This document shows, piece after piece, positions 34,379 through 43,372 of a stretch of 43,972 nucleotides of DNA. The position numbers were made by a program, and so were the translations under genes. The stretch is from Sulfurimonas sp. (GTDB lineage: Bacteria; Campylobacterota; Campylobacteria; Campylobacterales; Sulfurimonadaceae). The stretch lies in NCBI RefSeq assembly GCF_026196735.1, contig NZ_JAPHUF010000017.1, positions 1 to 43,972 of the forward strand, written 5' to 3'. Position 1 is the first letter of the stretch; every line of letters starts with the position of its first letter. The notes below the pieces were generated by a model. The model had not been told where the DNA came from, ran no database searches, and saw nothing but the letters and a program-made list of their open reading frames with translations.

Positions 34379-35149
34379 ATGTGTAAAGATTGCGGCTGCA
34401 GCGTTGTAGAACATAGCCATTCACACGAACATCATCATGGGGATTCGCATGAACACCAGAGTGCTCATAAGCATCTACATGACAATCCACAGTTAAATGA
34501 CCCTAAAACCATCTCGATTATTACGAAGATTTTAGATAAAAATGACAAAGAGGCACAGCATAATCGTGAGCATTTTAACTCTCACGGCGTTTTGTGCATA
34601 AACCTTATGAGCAGTCCCGGAAGTGGAAAAACTGCACTTTTGGAGAGTTTGTCGGATTTGGCTGATTTTAAATTTGGTGTTGTTGAGGGCGACTTGGAGA
34701 CAAGCAGGGATGCGGACAGACTAAAAGCAAAAGGGATACAGGCTCATCAGATTCAAACGGGTTCGGCTTGTCATCTGGACGCGTTTATGGTTCATAAAGC
34801 TCTGCATCACATGGATTTGGACAATATGGACGTATGTTTTATAGAGAATGTCGGAAACCTCGTCTGCCCTGCAAGTTATGACGTGGGGAGCCACTTAAAC
34901 ATAGTGCTTGTCAGTGTTCCCGAGGGCGAAGACAAGATAGCCAAATATCCCGTTATGTTTCGTCAAGCAGATTTGATTCTTTTTACTAAAACAGACCTGC
35001 TCCCGTACTTTGAGTATGATATTGAGAAAGAGAAAGACTCGGCGAGAAAGTTAAAGCCGGGTGTTGACATACTTGAAGTCAGCACCAAAGAAGTGAACTC
35101 AATAAAAAAAGTTTCCCAGTGGATAAAGTTTAAAATGGAGATGAGATAA
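34379..35149 (+). CDS. hypB: Nickel-inserting GTPase HypB
   Basis: 256 residues. The N-terminus has a CxxCxC-type nickel site (CKDCGC) and a His-rich stretch of about 30 residues for nickel storage. G domain: P-loop SSPGSGKTAL (about 79), EGDLETSRDADR, then the metal-site GSACHLD, IENVGNLVCPA, and TKTDLLPY (specificity). Delivers nickel to the large subunits with HypA. AAGGA precedes the ATG. Its TAA overlaps the hypC ATG by one base. Confidence 0.96.
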   Translation: MCKDCGCSVVEHSHSHEHHHGDSHEHQSAHKHLHDNPQLNDPKTISIITKILDKNDKEAQHNREHFNSHGVLCINLMSSPGSGKTALLESLSDLADFKFGVVEGDLETSRDADRLKAKGIQAHQIQTGSACHLDAFMVHKALHHMDLDNMDVCFIENVGNLVCPASYDVGSHLNIVLVSVPEGEDKIAKYPVMFRQADLILFTKTDLLPYFEYDIEKEKDSARKLKPGVDILEVSTKEVNSIKKVSQWIKFKMEMR

Positions 35150-35439
35150 TGTGCCTTTCAATACCCTCAAAAGTAGTAAAAATAGACAAAGAGAATGAGA
35201 TAGCAACGGTAGATACTATGGGCGTGCAAAGAGAAGCCTCTTTATCTTTGATGAGCGAAGAAGATATACATGTAGGCGATTATGTGCTTCTGCATATCGG
35301 ATTTGTGATGAACAAAATCGATGAAAAAGAGGCACTGGAGAGTTTGGAGCTTTATAGAGAGATTATAGATGCTATGAACGAAGAGGATAGGCAGCTGGCG
35401 ATTTTAGAAGCAGATGAGTGTTCAAATCAAGGAGACTGA
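35149..35439 (+). CDS. hypC: Hydrogenase maturation chaperone HypC
   Basis: 96 residues. MCLSIPSKV start with the essential Cys2 that holds the Fe(CN)2CO group with HypD; GDYVLLHIGFVMNKIDEKEA is the family core. The single HypC presumably serves both hydrogenases, although a dedicated HybG-like paralogue is not seen here. TAATG junction with hypB; hypD starts 1 bp after its stop. Confidence 0.95.
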   Translation: MCLSIPSKVVKIDKENEIATVDTMGVQREASLSLMSEEDIHVGDYVLLHIGFVMNKIDEKEALESLELYREIIDAMNEEDRQLAILEADECSNQGD

Positions 35440-35440
35440 G

Positions 35441-36583
35441 ATGGAGCTAGAACTAAAAAATCTGTATGATGACTTTAGAGATGCAGACACCATAAAAGCT
35501 TATGCAAAAATCATAAAAGTGGATGCGGCAAAGCTGAAAAATTCTATAAACATCATGGAAGTCTGCGGCGGACATACGCATACCATCATGAAGTACGGTC
35601 TTCCTCAGCTTCTGCCCTCAAACATCAAGTTTATCCACGGTCCGGGCTGTCCGGTTTGCATCATGCCAAAAGAGCGCATTGATCATGCCTATGTTTTAAG
35701 TATGCAGCCGAACGTTATACTCGTAACTCTAGGCGACATGATAAAAGTACCCGGAAGCAACGGCAGTCTGCAAACTGCAAGAAGCAAAGGTGCAGATGTC
35801 CGTTTTGTCTATTCTCCTCTTGAATGTCTAAAAATCGCAAAAGAGAATCCGACTAAAAAAGTCATCTTTTTCGCTATAGGATTTGAGACTACGACACCGA
35901 TGAGTGCCGCACTTTTAGACGCGGTTATAAAGCAGAACATCAAAAACGTCTTCTTTCACATAAACCATGTAACCGTTCCCGAAGTTATGCGTGAACTTAT
36001 AGACTCCAGAGACATACATGTTGACAGTTACAACAACAAAATAGATGCATTTTTAGGACCCTCCCATGTAAGTGTAATCAGTGGAAGTAAAATCTATGAA
36101 GAGTTCCCAAGGGACTACAACCGTCCCGTAGTCGTTTCTGGTTTTGAGCCGGTTGATGTCATGCAGGCAATCAGCATGATAGTAAAACAGTTTATAGAGG
36201 GCAGATGCTCTCTTGAAGTGGAATACAAACGACTTGTGACTTATGATGGAAATGTCAAAGCGCAAGAACTTGTAAATAGATACTTTGACAAAGCAGACCT
36301 CTTTAAATGGCGAGGTTTAGGAAACATACCAAAAAGCGGACTAAAACTAAAGTTAGAGTTTAAAGAGTATGACGCAGAGGATATCTACAAAGATATTTTG
36401 CCAATTGGCGAGATAGAAGACCATAAACTCTGCATCTGCGGAAATATCTTAAGAGGCATGGCAAATCCACCAGAATGTACTATTTTTGGCACTGCATGTA
36501 AACCAACTTCACCCATAGGAAGCTGTATGGTAAGCTCTGAGGGAGCGTGTGCGGCTTATTATAAGTATGGGAATTTGGTATGA
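35441..36583 (+). CDS. hypD: Hydrogenase maturation protein HypD
   Basis: 380 residues from the ATG at 35441, which has AAGGAG 7 nt upstream; the ATG at 35414 inside hypC is rejected. Conserved motifs: EVCGGHTHTIMKYG, HGPGCPVCIMP, FAIGFETTTP, and the [4Fe-4S] region near the C-terminus (LCICGNILRGMANPPEC, FGTACKP, SEGACAAYYKY). Scaffold for assembling Fe(CN)2CO with HypC. Its TGA overlaps hypE by 4 nt. Confidence 0.96.
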   Translation: MELELKNLYDDFRDADTIKAYAKIIKVDAAKLKNSINIMEVCGGHTHTIMKYGLPQLLPSNIKFIHGPGCPVCIMPKERIDHAYVLSMQPNVILVTLGDMIKVPGSNGSLQTARSKGADVRFVYSPLECLKIAKENPTKKVIFFAIGFETTTPMSAALLDAVIKQNIKNVFFHINHVTVPEVMRELIDSRDIHVDSYNNKIDAFLGPSHVSVISGSKIYEEFPRDYNRPVVVSGFEPVDVMQAISMIVKQFIEGRCSLEVEYKRLVTYDGNVKAQELVNRYFDKADLFKWRGLGNIPKSGLKLKLEFKEYDAEDIYKDILPIGEIEDHKLCICGNILRGMANPPECTIFGTACKPTSPIGSCMVSSEGACAAYYKYGNLV

Positions 36584-37578
36584 ACAAAACAATAAGCCTA
36601 GCTTGTGGAAACGGTGGAGAAGAGAATAACGAACTTATCTCTCAGGTTTTTTACAAAGCCTTTAAAAATGAGATACTTGACAAAAGTGAAGATGCAGCAA
36701 TTATTCATAACGGAGAGTTGGCATTTTCAACGGATAGTTTTACGGTTTCGCCTCTTTTTTTTGCGGGAGCGGACATTGGTAAGCTTGCGGTTTGTGGTAC
36801 ATGTAACGATTTGGCTATGATGGGTGCTGCTCCGAAGTATTTGACATGTAGCGTAATTATAGAAGAGGGTTTTGAGACTAGAGAGCTTGAGCGAATCGTG
36901 CGGAGTATGAAAAAAGAGCTTGAGATTAACGGGGCTATTGTCGTAAGCGGAGACACTAAAGTTGTACCTCGTGGGAGTGTTGATAAGATTTTTATAAACA
37001 CTACGGGAATCGGTAAAGTTTTAAAAAAAGGTATCAGCTCAAACAACATAAGTAAGGATGATGTCATCATTGTAAACCGTGATATTGGGTGTCATGGGGC
37101 GGCTATTTTTGTGGCGCGCGAAGGCATTGAGATGAGCAGTTCGCTTAAAAGTGACTGTGAATCACTCTTTCCTCAGGTAGAAGCCCTTTTGGATGCAAAC
37201 ATAAAGATAACTGCCATGAGAGATGCGACAAGAGGCGGAGTGAGTGCGGTTTTAAACGAGTGGTCGAGGCAGTCAAATATCTGCATCGAGGTTGAGGAAG
37301 AGATCATTCCCGTCAGTGATGAGGTAAAAGGTATCTGCGAGATGCTCGGTTTTGAAGCGACTGCTTTGGCGAATGAGGGTACCTTTGTGTTGGCGGTAAA
37401 TCATGAAGATGCACCAAGAGCAGTTGAGATTTTAAAAACTTTTGAGAGTTGCAAAAATGCAGCGATTATCGCCAAAGTAACAGACACTCATCTAAAAAAG
37501 GTTATTTTAAAGAGTAGTTGGGGAACTTCACGGTTTTTAGATACGCCAAGCGGTGAACTGCTTCCAAGGATTTGCTAA
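36580..37578 (+). CDS. hypE: Cyanide-forming maturation protein HypE
   Basis: 332 residues, PurM/AIR-synthase fold. LACGNGGEENNELI near the N-terminus (Ser/His replaced by Cys/Asn relative to the usual GSGG), TDSFTVSPLFFAGADIG, GTCNDLAMMGA, SGDTKVVPRG, MRDATRGG. Ends in PRIC with the C-terminal Cys332 that HypF carbamoylates and HypE dehydrates to thiocyanate. Overlaps hypD by 4 nt; hypX starts 4 bp after its stop. Confidence 0.96.
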   Translation: MNKTISLACGNGGEENNELISQVFYKAFKNEILDKSEDAAIIHNGELAFSTDSFTVSPLFFAGADIGKLAVCGTCNDLAMMGAAPKYLTCSVIIEEGFETRELERIVRSMKKELEINGAIVVSGDTKVVPRGSVDKIFINTTGIGKVLKKGISSNNISKDDVIIVNRDIGCHGAAIFVAREGIEMSSSLKSDCESLFPQVEALLDANIKITAMRDATRGGVSAVLNEWSRQSNICIEVEEEIIPVSDEVKGICEMLGFEATALANEGTFVLAVNHEDAPRAVEILKTFESCKNAAIIAKVTDTHLKKVILKSSWGTSRFLDTPSGELLPRIC

Positions 37579-37582
37579 AGTT

Positions 37583-39238
37583 ATGAAAATACTTCTTATT
37601 GTTTCGGCTTTTAACTCTCTTACACAAAGAGTTTTTTGTGAGCTTCAAGATATGAATCACACAGTGTCGGTGCAGTATGCCATAAGCAATGAGGCGATGA
37701 TGCAGAGTGTTGATGAGTTTAAACCAGATATCGTATTTTGCCCGTACCTAAAAAAGTATCTCCCAAGTGAGATATTTCTAAAAACTCCCACTTTTATTCT
37801 CCATCCCGGCATAAGAGGAGACAGAGGACACAATGCGCTCGACCATGCCATAAGGGAAGATAAAAAAGAGTGGGGCGTTGTCATACTTAGAGCAAACGAA
37901 GAGTTTGACGGCGGAGATATATACGCCGAGGTCAGATTCGAGATGAGAGATGCTACAAAGGCTTCCATATATAGAAACGAAGTAGCTGATGCCGCTTCAA
38001 AAGCCTTAAAAGAGCTGCTTAAAAATTTGGATGACAAAGAGTTTAAACCCACTCCTCAACTCAAAATGCCGATGCATAATTACTTAACGCAAAAAGAGAG
38101 AGCTATTGATTGGCAAAAAGATACGACAAAAGAGATTATAAAAAAGATACATGTAAGCGATAGTTTTCCCGGTGTAAAAGATGAGTTTTTTGGGATAGAG
38201 TGTTATCTCTTTGGAGCGTGGAGAGAAGATAAACTCAAAGGCAATCCAAAAGAGATAATCGCAAAAAGAGACGGTGCTGTTTGTGTCGGAACCATTGATG
38301 GCGCTTTATGGATAAGCCACTTGCAAGAAGTCGGCAGGTTTAAACTTCCCTCAACTTATGTTTTAAAAGATAAAATCAAAGGCGTTAAAGAAGAGCGGCT
38401 TCCTCTTATTTTTGACATGAGTTATAAAACATTTTACGAAATCAGCTCCCATAAAGACGGCGATGTGGCGTATTTGTGTTTTAACTTTCACAACGGCGCT
38501 ATGCATTCTGAACAGTGCATCAGGCTAAAGTATGCGTTTGAGCATTTAAAAGAGAGTGCAAAAGTCATTGTGCTTATCGGCGCGCAGGATTTTTTTAGCA
38601 ACGGCATACATCTAAATATTCTTGAAGACTCTAAAAAACAGGGAGAGGATGGATGGAGCAACATAAATGCCATGAATGATGTTGTAAAATCAATACTTTT
38701 TGCAGATGATGTCATCACGGTTGCATCTCTGCATAAAAATGCAGGAGCAGGCGGAGTGTTTTTGGCTCTTGCTTGTGATTATGTTGTGACATGTAAAGAT
38801 GTTGTTTTAAATCCGCACTATAAAACTTTGGGTCTTAGCGGAAGCGAGTATCACACATTTACACTGCCAAAAAGAGTAGGAGAAGAAAAAGCCGAAGAAC
38901 TTTTAAATAAGTGTCTGCCAATCAGTGCAAACAATGCTTTTGGGATTGGCATGATTGATGAAGTTTTTGAAGCTGATGGTTATTTTGACTCTTTAAATGA
39001 ATTTTCTCAAAAACTATGTGAAGATGAAGATGAATATAGCGATTTTTTATATGATAAAGAGGAGTTTTTATCCAAAAACCTTCATATAATTGAGCAAAAA
39101 AAAGAGGAAGAATTAAAAGTGATGCATTCTGAGTTTTGGGATAAAGATAGCTCTTTCCATAAACTAAGATATGAGTTTGTGTATAAAGTGTGTGCATTAC
39201 AAACACCTCAAAGATTAAAAGGAAATTTAGATGCATGA
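37583..39238 (+). CDS. hypX: HypX (HoxX), CO-ligand-forming maturation enzyme
   Basis: 551 residues from the ATG at 37583 (an upstream in-frame start at 37553 is inside hypE). N-terminal formyltransferase-like domain (FILHPGIRGDRGHNALDHAI; LRANEEFDGGDIYA), middle domain to about 270, then an enoyl-CoA hydratase-like domain (about 290-540: LIGAQDFFSNGIHLN, HKNAGAGGVFLALACDYVV, NPHYKTLGLSGSEYH). In Ralstonia and Aquifex, HypX makes the active-site CO from a formyl group via formyl-CoA and is important under oxygen. Its presence between hypE and hypA suggests hydrogenase assembly at microaerobic or higher oxygen. It overlaps hypA by 8 nt. Confidence 0.92.
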   Translation: MKILLIVSAFNSLTQRVFCELQDMNHTVSVQYAISNEAMMQSVDEFKPDIVFCPYLKKYLPSEIFLKTPTFILHPGIRGDRGHNALDHAIREDKKEWGVVILRANEEFDGGDIYAEVRFEMRDATKASIYRNEVADAASKALKELLKNLDDKEFKPTPQLKMPMHNYLTQKERAIDWQKDTTKEIIKKIHVSDSFPGVKDEFFGIECYLFGAWREDKLKGNPKEIIAKRDGAVCVGTIDGALWISHLQEVGRFKLPSTYVLKDKIKGVKEERLPLIFDMSYKTFYEISSHKDGDVAYLCFNFHNGAMHSEQCIRLKYAFEHLKESAKVIVLIGAQDFFSNGIHLNILEDSKKQGEDGWSNINAMNDVVKSILFADDVITVASLHKNAGAGGVFLALACDYVVTCKDVVLNPHYKTLGLSGSEYHTFTLPKRVGEEKAEELLNKCLPISANNAFGIGMIDEVFEADGYFDSLNEFSQKLCEDEDEYSDFLYDKEEFLSKNLHIIEQKKEEELKVMHSEFWDKDSSFHKLRYEFVYKVCALQTPQRLKGNLDA

Positions 39239-39572
39239 ATATAGTATAGTCCAGTCGCTTTTAGACTCATGTGAAGAGAATGCCGTAAAAAACAGTGCTA
39301 CAAAAGTAACAAAAGTTGTTATAAAAATAGGCGTTATGAGTGGGGTTGAACCCGAACTCTTGAAAACTGCCTTTGATGTATTTAAAGAAAAAACTATCTG
39401 CGAGGATGCCGAGTTCATAATAAACATTCAAAATGTTGTTATAAGGTGCAATAAGTGCCTAAATGAAGAAGTTTTAGATAGTATAGAGTATTATTGTCCT
39501 AAATGCAAAAGTACAGATCTTAATATTCTTGACGGTGAAGATATGTATCTGATGCAGTTAGAACTTGAGTAG
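39231..39572 (+). CDS. hypA: Nickel chaperone HypA
   Basis: 113 residues. MHEYSIVQSLL (His2-Glu3 nickel site), and the zinc site CNKC ... CPKC at about 72-91. GVEPELLKTAFDVF is the family core. Start at 39231 overlaps the hypX 3' end by 8 nt; GGAAATTTAG upstream is a weak ribosome binding site. Last gene of the hydrogenase island; a 155 bp gap follows with no clear terminator. Confidence 0.95.
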   Translation: MHEYSIVQSLLDSCEENAVKNSATKVTKVVIKIGVMSGVEPELLKTAFDVFKEKTICEDAEFIINIQNVVIRCNKCLNEEVLDSIEYYCPKCKSTDLNILDGEDMYLMQLELE

Positions 39573-39727
39573 ATAAGTAAAATAAAGCTAATTTTCTTTA
39601 ATAATTAAACAAGACTTAAAGCTTCATTAGATACAATTCCAGACTTTTTGTAGAAATGATACTTTTGAATTTATGATATTTGATATATTCAAGAGAATTA
39701 ATTATTAAAGATTTTAAGGAATTGTAC

Positions 39728-40036
39728 ATGTACGCAATTATCAAAAACGGTGGTAAGCAGTATAAAGTTCAAGAGGGCGATATTTTATTATTTGATAAAA
39801 TGTCTCTTGAGCCTAAAGCTACTATCGAAATTAAAGAAGTTCTAGCAGTAAATGCAGGCGAACTTAAAATGGGAGCACCATTCGTAGAAGGTGCTGTTGT
39901 AACTGCTGAAGTTATTAATGAAGGTCGTGATAAAAAAGTTATAACTTTTAAAAAGCGTCGTCGTAAAGACTCTAAAGTAAAAAGAGGCTTTAGAAGAGAT
40001 TATACGCGTGTTCGTATTACAAATATAGCAGCATAA
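39728..40036 (+). CDS. rplU: 50S ribosomal protein L21
   Basis: 102 residues from the ATG at 39728 (AAGGA about 7 nt upstream); an upstream in-frame start at 39680 adds a non-family extension. [17 protein letters not shown], and the C-terminal [21 protein letters not shown]-binding region. First gene of the rplU-rpmA-obgE set; its promoter lies in the 39573-39727 gap, perhaps at TTGATATATTC, but no firm box can be named. Confidence 0.96.
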   Translation: MYAIIKNGGKQYKVQEGDILLFDKMSLEPKATIEIKEVLAVNAGELKMGAPFVEGAVVTAEVINEGRDKKVITFKKRRRKDSKVKRGFRRDYTRVRITNIAA

Positions 40037-40062
40037 GCTAAAAAAACTTAAGGAGATTTAAG

Positions 40063-40320
40063 ATGGCACATAAGAAAGGTCAAGGTAGTACACAGAATAA
40101 TCGTGACTCAGCTGGTAGAAGACTTGGTGTAAAGAAGTATGGAGGAGAGGCTGTAGTAGCAGGTAATATCATTATCCGTCAAAGAGGAACTAAAGTTCAT
40201 CCTGGAAAAAATGTCGGTATGGGAAAAGACCATACGATTTTTGCTTTGGTTGATGGAGTTGTATCATTTCATAGAAAAGATAAAAAACGTCAACAAGTTT
40301 CAATTATCCCCGCTGCATAA
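40063..40320 (+). CDS. rpmA: 50S ribosomal protein L27
   Basis: 85 residues. [42 protein letters not shown] and [12 protein letters not shown] are invariant in L27. The N-terminus starts directly with the mature MAHKKG form, without the cleaved extension found in Firmicutes. AAGGAG upstream. Confidence 0.97.
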   Translation: MAHKKGQGSTQNNRDSAGRRLGVKKYGGEAVVAGNIIIRQRGTKVHPGKNVGMGKDHTIFALVDGVVSFHRKDKKRQQVSIIPAA

Positions 40321-40326
40321 TTCTAC

Positions 40327-40352
40327 AATATTTGAGCCTTGGCTCAAATATT
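40327..40352 (+). terminator. Hairpin after rpmA, probable rho-independent terminator
   Basis: AATATTTGAGCC and GGCTCAAATATT are perfectly complementary around TT, giving an 11-12 bp stem starting 7 nt after the rpmA stop. The following tract (TTCTACTTC) is only moderately U-rich, so it may attenuate transcription into obgE instead of fully ending it. Confidence 0.65.
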
Positions 40353-40364
40353 TCTACTTCAAAT

Positions 40365-40381
40365 TTAGACTTCTTGTCTAA
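40365..40381 (+). terminator. Second small hairpin downstream of rpmA
   Basis: TTAGAC-TTCTT-GTCTAA, 6 bp stem with 5 nt loop, followed by CAAAATTTT. It may reinforce the hairpin at 40327-40352. Confidence 0.35.
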
Positions 40382-40449
40382 CAAAATTTTAAATATTTAA
40401 CAGTTTACTTTTTATTATTAGTAGTAAATTCTTAAGTATTAACTGACCG

Positions 40450-40473
40450 CTAAAATGGACGAGTTCGTTTTAG
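40450..40473 (+). other. Imperfect inverted repeat upstream of obgE
   Basis: CTAAAATGGA-CGAG-TTCGTTTTAG folds into a 10-pair stem with two G-U pairs, ending 37 bp before the obgE ATG. It lies in the 190 bp rpmA-obgE gap, which otherwise shows only AT-rich sequence and the two hairpins. Could be an obgE leader structure or an operator; no function can be named. Confidence 0.4.
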
Positions 40474-40510
40474 TTTGTAACATCAGGTATTTAAACATCA
40501 AGGAAAATAT

Positions 40511-41611
40511 ATGTTTACTGATAGCGTAGAATTAACAGTCTCTTCTGGAAAAGGTGGGCAAGGATGTGTTGCATTTCGTCGTGAAAAATTTGTCGTAAAC
40601 GGTGGACCAAACGGCGGAGACGGCGGTAAGGGCGGCGACATCTGGTTTAAATGTGATAACAACACTCACACGCTCTCTCACTTTCAAAAAAAGATGCATA
40701 TAAAAGCAGATAACGGTGCTCCGGGTGAAGGTTCTAATATGACCGGAAAATCAGGCGTTAAAAAGACTATTATTGTGCCGCCGGGAACACAGATAATAGA
40801 TTTAGAGAGTGGTGAAGTTCTTTTTGACATGTTAAAACATGGAGAAGAAGTAAAGTTTCTTGAAGGCGGAAAAGGCGGACTTGGAAATGTTCATTTTAAA
40901 TCATCGACAAACCAAAGACCAACATATGCTCAGCCTGGTGAAAAAGGTGAGACGAGGCACATAAAACTAGATTTAAAACTTATTGCAGATGTTGGTTTAG
41001 TCGGTTTTCCTAATGTTGGAAAATCAACTCTTATTTCAACTGTCTCAAATGCTCGCCCAGAGATAGCAAACTATGAGTTCACAACACTTACGCCAAAACT
41101 AGGTCAAGTAAATATTGGTGATTTTGAATCATTTGTTATGGCGGATATTCCTGGAATCATCGGTGGAGCACACGAAGGTAAAGGTCTTGGAATTGAATTT
41201 TTAAGACACATAGAGAGAACCAAAATTCTTTTATATATGGTTGACTTGGCTTCATACAGAGATTTAAAAGAACAAATAGAAGTATTAAAAGATGAAATTT
41301 CTTCTTTTTCTGAAAAACTGGGCAATAGCAAGTATGCTATTGCATTAACGCGCGTTGATGTTGTTCCGCCAGACGAACTTCAAGATTTGGTTCTTGGCTT
41401 TTTTGAACTACTAGGCATAGAGCAAAGCAAAACAAATGAATTTAATTTTGATGAATCAATGCCATATTATGTTCAAAGTACTGCAGATGAGACGCTAGGA
41501 TTTGATAGAAAATTGCCATATTTAGTTGCTCCAATATCATCTGCAACTAATAAAAATATAGAAGCACTTAAGTATGCTCTGTTTAATTTAGTGCAGTCTG
41601 ATAGGGTTTAA
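40511..41611 (+). CDS. obgE: GTPase ObgE/CgtA
   Basis: 366 residues. Glycine-rich Obg fold (1-158, [30 protein letters not shown]), G domain with P-loop [10 protein letters not shown], switch [26 protein letters not shown] and the SAT-like SSATNKN at the end. The NKxD element is degenerate (ALTRVDV), a known variation in this phylum. Involved in 50S assembly and stringent control. AAGGAAAA precedes the ATG. Directly downstream of L21 and L27, a conserved bacterial order. Confidence 0.96.
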   Translation: MFTDSVELTVSSGKGGQGCVAFRREKFVVNGGPNGGDGGKGGDIWFKCDNNTHTLSHFQKKMHIKADNGAPGEGSNMTGKSGVKKTIIVPPGTQIIDLESGEVLFDMLKHGEEVKFLEGGKGGLGNVHFKSSTNQRPTYAQPGEKGETRHIKLDLKLIADVGLVGFPNVGKSTLISTVSNARPEIANYEFTTLTPKLGQVNIGDFESFVMADIPGIIGGAHEGKGLGIEFLRHIERTKILLYMVDLASYRDLKEQIEVLKDEISSFSEKLGNSKYAIALTRVDVVPPDELQDLVLGFFELLGIEQSKTNEFNFDESMPYYVQSTADETLGFDRKLPYLVAPISSATNKNIEALKYALFNLVQSDRV

Positions 41612-41696
41612 TAAAAACAATATTTATAGTTGGGATGATATAAGATGTATTATGTCAAAATACGCTAACAATCATCAAAAGACTGAGAAGAAAAAT

Positions 41697-42464
41697 ATGA
41701 AAAGAGTAGTTGTAAAAGTTGGAAGTGCTGTTTTAACTGACAATGATGAAATAGCATTAAACAGAATGATGGCTTTAGTTAATTTTTTAGCAGAGTTAAG
41801 AAAAACAAATGAAGTTATTTTAGTCTCATCAGGTGCGGTTGCAGCAGGATATACAGCTTTAGAACTTGATAGAAGTGTCATCCAAAATAAGCAGGCTTTG
41901 GCATCTATAGGTCAGCCAATACTTATGAATAAATATAGTAAAAAATTTGCAATTCACGGTATTATTACTGCACAAGTTTTAGTTACTTCTGCTAACTTTA
42001 ACAAAGAAGATGACATAAAAAGAGTAAAAAATACAATCGATACTCTTCTTTGTAATGGCGTTATCCCGATTATAAATGAAAATGATGCAACATCAACACT
42101 AGAGCTTGTTGTCGGAGATAATGATCAACTTTCAGCTTATGTTACAAAACATACAGGTTCTGACATGTTGATTATACTTTCAGATATAGATGCTTATTAT
42201 GATGATGATCCACGAAAAAATCCAGATGCTAAAGTTCTTAAAGTTGTAAACTCTATAAATCAAGAAGACCTTGAAAAAGAGGCAACACCCCATGGTGTTT
42301 TTGCTACAGGTGGAATCCTTACAAAATTAAAAGCAGCTGACTACCTCCTAAAACATAATCTTGATATGGTATTGTCAAGCGGATATGACTTGAGTGATAT
42401 CAAAGATTTTATGTTACATGACAAACATACCGGTGGAACACTTTTTACAAAGGTAAATAGCTAA
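41697..42464 (+). CDS. proB: Glutamate 5-kinase, short form without PUA domain
   Basis: 255 residues from the ATG at 41697 (MKRVVVKVGSAVLTD, matching the family start); an in-frame ATG at 41652 would add 15 polar residues and has a weaker site. Amino-acid kinase domain: VSSGAVAAGY, QALASIGQ, NENDA, VGDNDQLSA, LSDIDAYY, GTGGILTK-like ATGGILTKLKAA. The C-terminal PUA domain of E. coli ProB is missing, as is normal in Campylobacterota. First step of proline synthesis. TAATG junction with fmt. Confidence 0.94.
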   Translation: MKRVVVKVGSAVLTDNDEIALNRMMALVNFLAELRKTNEVILVSSGAVAAGYTALELDRSVIQNKQALASIGQPILMNKYSKKFAIHGIITAQVLVTSANFNKEDDIKRVKNTIDTLLCNGVIPIINENDATSTLELVVGDNDQLSAYVTKHTGSDMLIILSDIDAYYDDDPRKNPDAKVLKVVNSINQEDLEKEATPHGVFATGGILTKLKAADYLLKHNLDMVLSSGYDLSDIKDFMLHDKHTGGTLFTKVNS

Positions 42465-43372
42465 TGCGTATTATCTTTATGGGTACACCTGATTATGCAG
42501 AGGCTATTTTAAAAAGAATTATAGCAACTCCTGATATGGAAGTTGTTGCAGTTTATACTCAGCCTGATAAGCCTGTTGGGCGAAAAAAAGTTTTAACTCC
42601 TCCGATTGTTAAAACACTTGCACTTGAAAATAATATTGATGTATATCAGCCAAATAGACTTCGTGATGAAGATACGGTACAAGAGCTTTTACAGATAGAA
42701 TGTGACTTTATAGTTGTAGCAGCATATGGTCAAATATTGCCACTTGAAGTTTTGCAACATGCCCCATGCATAAATTTACATGCTTCTATTCTCCCTCAAT
42801 ATAGAGGTGCCAGCCCGATTCAGCAAACTCTTTTAAATGGAGACTCTAAAACCGGTGTTACTGCTATGCTTATGGATATTGGCCTTGATACTGGAGATAT
42901 AATTAAAATTAAAGAGATTGATGTTCCACAAGATGAGATGGTTGAATCTCTGTTTGAGAGACTTACAGAAGTTGCGTCAGACTTAACTATTGAAGTGCTT
43001 GAGAATTTTTCTTCATACACTCCTGTCAAGCAAGATGATTCAAAAGCTACTCACTGTGCAAAGATAAGTAAAAAAGATGGCGAAGTAGAGTTTAAAGATG
43101 CAACAACTTTATATAATAAATATCGTGCCTTTACTCCTTGGCCGGCTGTATATCTAAACAGCGGTTTGAAGATAACACAGATGGAACTTGTAGATAAAAA
43201 GAGTAAAAACAAGATTGGCGAGATTCTACATGTAGATAAAAACAGTATAGTTGTTGGCTGCGAAGAGGGCAGTGTTAGAATCTTGAGAGTTCAACCTCAA
43301 TCTAAAAAAGAGATGGATATAATCTCTTATATAAACGGTAAAAGATTAAATATTGCAGACACTCTATCTTGA
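42464..43372 (+). CDS. fmt: Methionyl-tRNA formyltransferase
   Basis: 302 residues. MRIIFMGTPDYAEAIL start, TQPDKPVGRKK, VVAAYGQILP, HASILPQYRGASPIQQTLL (catalytic Asn/His/Asp region with GDSKTGVTAMLMDIGLDTGDII) and C-terminal OB-like domain YNKYRAFTPWPAVYL. Formylates initiator Met-tRNA. Overlaps proB by one base and birA by about 20. Confidence 0.96.
   Translation: MRIIFMGTPDYAEAILKRIIATPDMEVVAVYTQPDKPVGRKKVLTPPIVKTLALENNIDVYQPNRLRDEDTVQELLQIECDFIVVAAYGQILPLEVLQHAPCINLHASILPQYRGASPIQQTLLNGDSKTGVTAMLMDIGLDTGDIIKIKEIDVPQDEMVESLFERLTEVASDLTIEVLENFSSYTPVKQDDSKATHCAKISKKDGEVEFKDATTLYNKYRAFTPWPAVYLNSGLKITQMELVDKKSKNKIGEILHVDKNSIVVGCEEGSVRILRVQPQSKKEMDIISYINGKRLNIADTLS

Noticed and set aside
23249-39730. 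Frequent ACATGT hexamers across the hydrogenase island
   Set aside because: Most instances fit ordinary Thr-Cys, Thr-codon or His/Val codon context, and no constant flanks or strand bias were seen; a genome-wide count would be required before calling it a signal.
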